A stretch of DNA of 8,421 nucleotides from Sulfurovum sp. (GTDB lineage Bacteria; Campylobacterota; Campylobacteria; Campylobacterales; Sulfurovaceae): assembly GCA_020726085.1 (NCBI GenBank), contig DYTG01000019.1, positions 1 through 8,421 of the forward strand, read 5' to 3'. Position 1 is the first letter of the stretch, and each line of letters begins with the position of its first letter. Under the pieces are notes generated by a model that saw only the letters and a program-made list of their open reading frames with translations, made no database searches and had not been told where the DNA came from. Positions 5,550 to 8,421 of this stretch are shown here, piece after piece. The translations under genes were made by a program, and so were the position numbers.

Positions 5550-7400
5550 TTACGAAAAATCAATAGGATCCATATCAATATCAATATCGTTTTGATTGAT
5601 ATAATTTAAAGCTTTTAGCAACGCTATTCGCTCTTTGGAACGTAGCAAGATATTGTAGCGAAATCTATTGGCGATGCGTTCAATGGCATTTTTACCATAT
5701 CCCACAATCTCAATATCTTGGAGGGTTTGAAGCTTGGCTACGTTTTCATGCATGATGGTTTGGGCTTTGGTTTCATCTTTGTGTGCAATCAAAACACGAG
5801 CAAGCGATGCAAAGGGAGGATAGAGGTTTTTGACAAACTCCAGCTCATCGCAAATAAAAGCCTCGTAGTTGTCTAAATATTTGCTAAAAAATTCTCGATT
5901 GGCACTCTCGATCATAATCGTAGCCGCTTTGGCTCTTCCGCACCTTCCGCTAAGTTGTTGCAACAGTGCTACAGCTTTTTGAGAGGCTCTATAATCCCCA
6001 ATGCTCAAAATATAATCCAATCCCGTAATAATGCCCAAAGTGATATTGGCATAATCATGCCCTTTGCTAAGCATTTGCGTACCTACGAGTAGATGGGTTT
6101 GACCGCTCTCGAAGCGTTCAATCGCTTTTTGCAACTTGGATACACTGTTGATGCTATCTTTGTCAAACTGCTCTATCGCCATCTCGCTTATATGCCCACT
6201 TATCTGCTCAATCGCCTCTACCGTGCCTATGCGTTGGGAAATAAGAGGCGAATATCCGCACTCACTGCACTCTATCACAATAGGCTCGGTGTAGTTGCAA
6301 TAGTGGCATTTGAGGAGTTTGTATTTGGCATGAACCGCCATACCCACGGAGCAAAAAGGGCATTTGTGCATCACACCGCAACTAGGACAACTAAGATATT
6401 TAAAATTGGCTCGTGTGGGTATAAAAAGTATGCTTTGGTTGCCTTGGTTGTAATTTTGCTTTAAGGCTTGGATGATGGTAGAGTCGATGGTATTGTGCGA
6501 GGGGGTTTTAAAAAGATAGCTCTTTTGGGTTTGGATATAGGGCTGTTCAAGTCGCACAATGGGTAATTTATGATAGGAATTGAGCGAGGGAGTAGCCGAA
6601 ACGAGTAGAATGTTTATTTTGAGTCTATCTCCCATTAGCAAAGCAACATCACGGGCGTTGTAGCGAGGAGTAGAGGAGGATTTGTAACTGTCGTCGTGTT
6701 CTTCATCCACCACAATAAGCCCCACATGAGCCAAAGGCAAAAACAAAGCACTCCTAGCCCCGGCTACGATACGTACTTTGCCACTACCAATATCTTCTAA
6801 AATCTTCTCTTTTTGTTTTTTGGTTAGTTTGGAGTGCCAAATAGCAACGCTTTGCCCAAAGTAGTGTTTGAGTCGCTTTCCCATTTGAGGCGTAAGGTTG
6901 ATTTCGGGCATTAGCAAAATAGCTTGTTTGCCCTCTTGGAGTATGTCTGCAATAAGCGTAATAAAAACCTCACTTTTACCGCTACCCGTGACACCAAAGA
7001 GTAGGGATTTTGGGTGTTTTAATATTTCACTGTAGGCTTTTTGTTGAATAGGTGTTAAAGATGGATATGAAGTTTTAACCTCACTTGGTGACACTAAAGT
7101 GCCACTTCCTATAGAAAAAGGAACAAAAAGGGATAGTGCTTTGGATAAGGTGCTAAAGTAGTAGGAGCTTATAAATTGGGCTATTTCGATTTGAAAAGAG
7201 CTGTAATATTGCTGGGTAATAGATACAATCTCCAAAGCTTCAAAATCTTTGGGCTTGGAACTCTCTTTGATAACAATAGCTTTTTTAATCGTTGTCCCAA
7301 TGGGTACTTCAATAATCGTACCTATTGGAATGGTTGTGTGTGAAAAATAAATTAAATATGGGGCTTTTGAGCCAACAAGAGCGACAAGGTAGTAGTGCAA
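5550..7400 (-). CDS. priA: Primosomal protein N' (replication restart helicase PriA)
   Basis: The product is 616 aa, shorter than E. coli PriA (732) but usual for Campylobacterota. PriA recognises stalled forks and D-loops, unwinds 3'-5' and reloads the replicative helicase. The N-terminal DNA-binding part is compact (1-110). Helicase motifs follow: GVTGSGKS (136-143, Walker A), DEEH (232-235, Walker B), SAT (268-270), a zinc region with four Cys pairs (338/341, 347/350, 365/368, 378/381), GTQMLSKGHDY (440-450) and QLSGRCGR (482-489, motif VI with arginine finger; the Ser and Cys are unusual here). The reading frame is closed by a TAG 9 bases before the chosen start, and no Met occurs before residue 164, so the start must be the TTG at 7400. 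This gives a family-like N-terminus (HYYLVALVGS). It lies 4 bases after the pilin stop; coupling is likely. Confidence 0.96.
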   Translation of the reverse strand: MHYYLVALVGSKAPYLIYFSHTTIPIGTIIEVPIGTTIKKAIVIKESSKPKDFEALEIVSITQQYYSSFQIEIAQFISSYYFSTLSKALSLFVPFSIGSGTLVSPSEVKTSYPSLTPIQQKAYSEILKHPKSLLFGVTGSGKSEVFITLIADILQEGKQAILLMPEINLTPQMGKRLKHYFGQSVAIWHSKLTKKQKEKILEDIGSGKVRIVAGARSALFLPLAHVGLIVVDEEHDDSYKSSSTPRYNARDVALLMGDRLKINILLVSATPSLNSYHKLPIVRLEQPYIQTQKSYLFKTPSHNTIDSTIIQALKQNYNQGNQSILFIPTRANFKYLSCPSCGVMHKCPFCSVGMAVHAKYKLLKCHYCNYTEPIVIECSECGYSPLISQRIGTVEAIEQISGHISEMAIEQFDKDSINSVSKLQKAIERFESGQTHLLVGTQMLSKGHDYANITLGIITGLDYILSIGDYRASQKAVALLQQLSGRCGRAKAATIMIESANREFFSKYLDNYEAFICDELEFVKNLYPPFASLARVLIAHKDETKAQTIMHENVAKLQTLQDIEIVGYGKNAIERIANRFRYNILLRSKERIALLKALNYINQNDIDIDMDPIDFS

Positions 7401-7404
7401 ACCA

Positions 7405-7863
7405 TTACTCTAATTTACTACAAGAACCGCTTTTGCAACTAAGTTTGTTGTCTTTCAATTCAAAGGTTGCACTACCCATGCTTCCAGGCAAAACAAAAGT
7501 ATAACTTATAGGGCTGTCACGCTTCCAACACCCTTTTGCACCCGTATCACAACTTTTTTGGGGATATTGAAGTACATCGTTGGCAGTCCCTGCACCATCG
7601 TTATCTTTGTTGAATGTACTAAAGGCATAGCTACCTGTACTTCCTAAATCGGTAATAGCCGTAAAATCACCTTTTAAGATTCTTTTTTGTTTTTCGGCAC
7701 CTATGGCACCACGAACGGCTGCTAGTGTGGTACGAGCCTTAATAATTTTTGCATCATCTCGTGAAGAGGCTAATTTGGGGATAGCAATACCTGCTAAAAT
7801 ACCAATGACAACAATTACAAATATCAATTCTATCATTGAGAATGCTACTCTTGAGTTAGTCAT
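7405..7863 (-). CDS. Type IV/type II-like prepilin (pseudopilin)
   Basis: The product is 152 aa from the ATG at 7863, which has AAAAGG 6 bases upstream. An in-frame TTG at 7878 would add five residues but destroys that spacing. The N-terminus is MTNSRVA then FSMIELIFVIVVIGILAG, a class III prepilin signal: a short basic leader, predicted cleavage between Ala7 and Phe8, the conserved Glu at +5, and a hydrophobic helix to about residue 28. SRDDA (34-38) and a helix follow, as in many Campylobacterota pilins. The C-terminal domain has Cys105, Cys112, Cys143 and Cys148, likely two disulfides. Ala replaces the usual Gly at -1. It should be processed by a prepilin peptidase and built into a pilus or secretion pseudopilus in the inner membrane. 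No assembly genes are in the window, so the system is unknown. It is 109 bases after the first pilin and 4 bases before priA. Confidence 0.88.
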   Translation of the reverse strand: MTNSRVAFSMIELIFVIVVIGILAGIAIPKLASSRDDAKIIKARTTLAAVRGAIGAEKQKRILKGDFTAITDLGSTGSYAFSTFNKDNDGAGTANDVLQYPQKSCDTGAKGCWKRDSPISYTFVLPGSMGSATFELKDNKLSCKSGSCSKLE

Positions 7864-7902
7864 ATTATACCTTTTCAAATTTTATTTTTGCGTATATTAA
7901 TC

Positions 7903-7939
7903 AAATAGAGACATCTAAAAAAGCTAGATATCTCTATTT
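7903..7939 (-). promoter_or_regulatory. Strong intercistronic stem-loop between the two pilin genes
   Basis: Arms at 7903-7917 and 7925-7939 pair over 15 positions with one mismatch around a 7-base loop. The loop carries most of a T-run (GCTTTTT on the minus strand). The sequence after the hairpin on the minus strand is GATTAATATACG, with no U-tract, so this is not a classic terminator. It lies 33 bases after the stop of the upstream pilin and 39 bases before the next ATG. It may stabilise the upstream mRNA end, mark a processing site, or limit readthrough so the two pilins and priA are made in different amounts. Confidence 0.6.
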
Positions 7940-7972
7940 ATTTAATGTAGATACAAAATAATCTTTGTGTTT

Positions 7973-8374
7973 TTACTCTATTACACTTGAAGCACCAAAT
8001 TGATGAACTCCTACTAAGTTTTTACTTGTTGCTTTTTGGATAACTTTTAGACAAATATCGCTAGAACTTAATGCGCTAACCGTTAAATTGCTCTCTTGTC
8101 CTGATAGACCAAAACAACTGTCATCGTTTACAACTTTGCACGATGAATACAAGGCACCCAACTCCGAAGCTGTAGATGGAAAAAGTATAGCTTTGGCAGT
8201 GTAACCATTGCCAACATCATTGAGACATGTTGTTAAACTTGTCATTATGGATATCATTCTAGCATCGTCTCTACTAGCTTGTACTTTAGGTATAGCAACA
8301 GAAGCCAATATACCAATTATTACAACAACAAAAACAACCTCAAGCAGTGTAAAGGCTTTTCTGTGTTTATGCAT
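7973..8374 (-). CDS. Type IV/type II-like prepilin (pseudopilin)
   Basis: The product is 133 aa. The ATG has AAGG 6-7 bases upstream. The leader MHKHRKA is basic and precedes FTLLEVVFVVVIIGILAS, a class III signal with cleavage predicted between Ala7 and Phe8 and Glu at +5. VAIPK then SRDDARM (34-40) matches the second pilin closely, so the two are paralogues through the N-terminal helix. The rest diverges: Cys50, Cys79, Cys87 and Cys108 and a short C-terminal domain. As minor pilin or pseudopilin it would sit in the inner membrane until assembly; its partners are not in the window. The tandem pair next to priA suggests a small pilin cluster that shares a transcript with a housekeeping gene. 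A hairpin with a U-rich tail lies just before its ribosome site. Confidence 0.87.
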   Translation of the reverse strand: MHKHRKAFTLLEVVFVVVIIGILASVAIPKVQASRDDARMISIMTSLTTCLNDVGNGYTAKAILFPSTASELGALYSSCKVVNDDSCFGLSGQESNLTVSALSSSDICLKVIQKATSKNLVGVHQFGASSVIE

Positions 8375-8381
8375 TTTTGAC

Positions 8382-8420
8382 CTTAAAAATATCAGACCAA
8401 ATGGCGTAGTGCCATTTGGT
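8382..8420 (-). terminator. Terminator-like hairpin just before the first pilin
   Basis: Arms 8396-8405 (ACCAAATGGC) and 8411-8420 (GCCATTTGGT) pair perfectly over 10 bases around a 5-base loop. On the minus strand the stem is followed by CTGATATTTTT, a U-rich tail, then directly by the AAGG ribosome site of the pilin. It could terminate the gene upstream of the window or act as an attenuator in the pilin leader. There is no room for a separate pilin promoter between the hairpin and the start codon, so either a promoter lies inside or before the hairpin or readthrough supplies the message. Confidence 0.6.
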
Positions 8421-8421
8421 A

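Noticed and set aside
5471..5584. A 38-residue upstream extension of the rpn reading frame
   Set aside because: It overlaps the priA 3' end, lacks family resemblance, and the extended -10 promoter lies inside it. The ATG at 5470 gives the standard N-terminus.
7864..7869. A perfect TATAAT directly before the second pilin ATG on the minus strand
   Set aside because: A start 7 bases downstream would fall inside the coding sequence. The bases are better explained as the spacer between AAAAGG and ATG.
7864..7878. An in-frame TTG start for the second pilin, five residues upstream
   Set aside because: The ATG at 7863 has the ribosome site at ideal spacing and gives a normal short prepilin leader; the TTG has no ribosome site.

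Overview
The window reads as chromosomal DNA of a Campylobacterota (epsilonproteobacterial) organism, probably an environmental Sulfurimonas/Sulfuricurvum/Sulfurovum-like genus. The reasons are the short PriA (616 aa), the pilin style 'AF[ST][ML][IL]E..FV' followed by 'SRDDA', the Rpn/PD-(D/E)XK protein with a Gly-rich tail, promoters made of a strong (often extended) -10 without a clear -35, and AT-rich coding DNA. The genus call is inference. All genes but one lie on the minus strand.

Right side (8421 to 5550, minus): two small type IV/type II-like prepilins separated by a strong intercistronic stem-loop, then priA, whose only usable start is a TTG four bases after the second pilin's stop. 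A perfect 10-bp hairpin with a U-rich tail ends just before the Shine-Dalgarno of the first pilin, as in a terminator or attenuator. The middle (5510 to 4586) holds an Rpn-family nuclease gene with its own extended -10 promoter, then a 320-base AT-rich spacer with a perfect 17-base inverted repeat and the ispG promoter.

ispG (4265 to 3204) encodes a late isoprenoid-pathway enzyme of housekeeping type. Between it and the next operon sits the only plus-strand gene, a 41-residue ribbon-helix-helix protein (3022-3147). It diverges from an aldehyde dehydrogenase gene, and two palindromes lie in the shared intergenic region.

Left side (2896 to 131, minus): a compact four-gene unit of aldehyde dehydrogenase, DUF420 membrane protein, DUF523 protein (TudS-like desulfurase family) and a small lipoprotein. 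Spacing is +9, -1 and -17 bases, so translational coupling is likely. A second lipoprotein gene with its own extended -10 promoter runs off the left edge.

Most of the content is ordinary housekeeping. The parts most worth a second look are the Rpn gene with a possible intragenic antitoxin start, the orphan RHH protein with palindromes, and the two RNA hairpins in the pilin-priA operon. I saw no tRNA, rRNA, CRISPR array, insertion sequence or phage gene.
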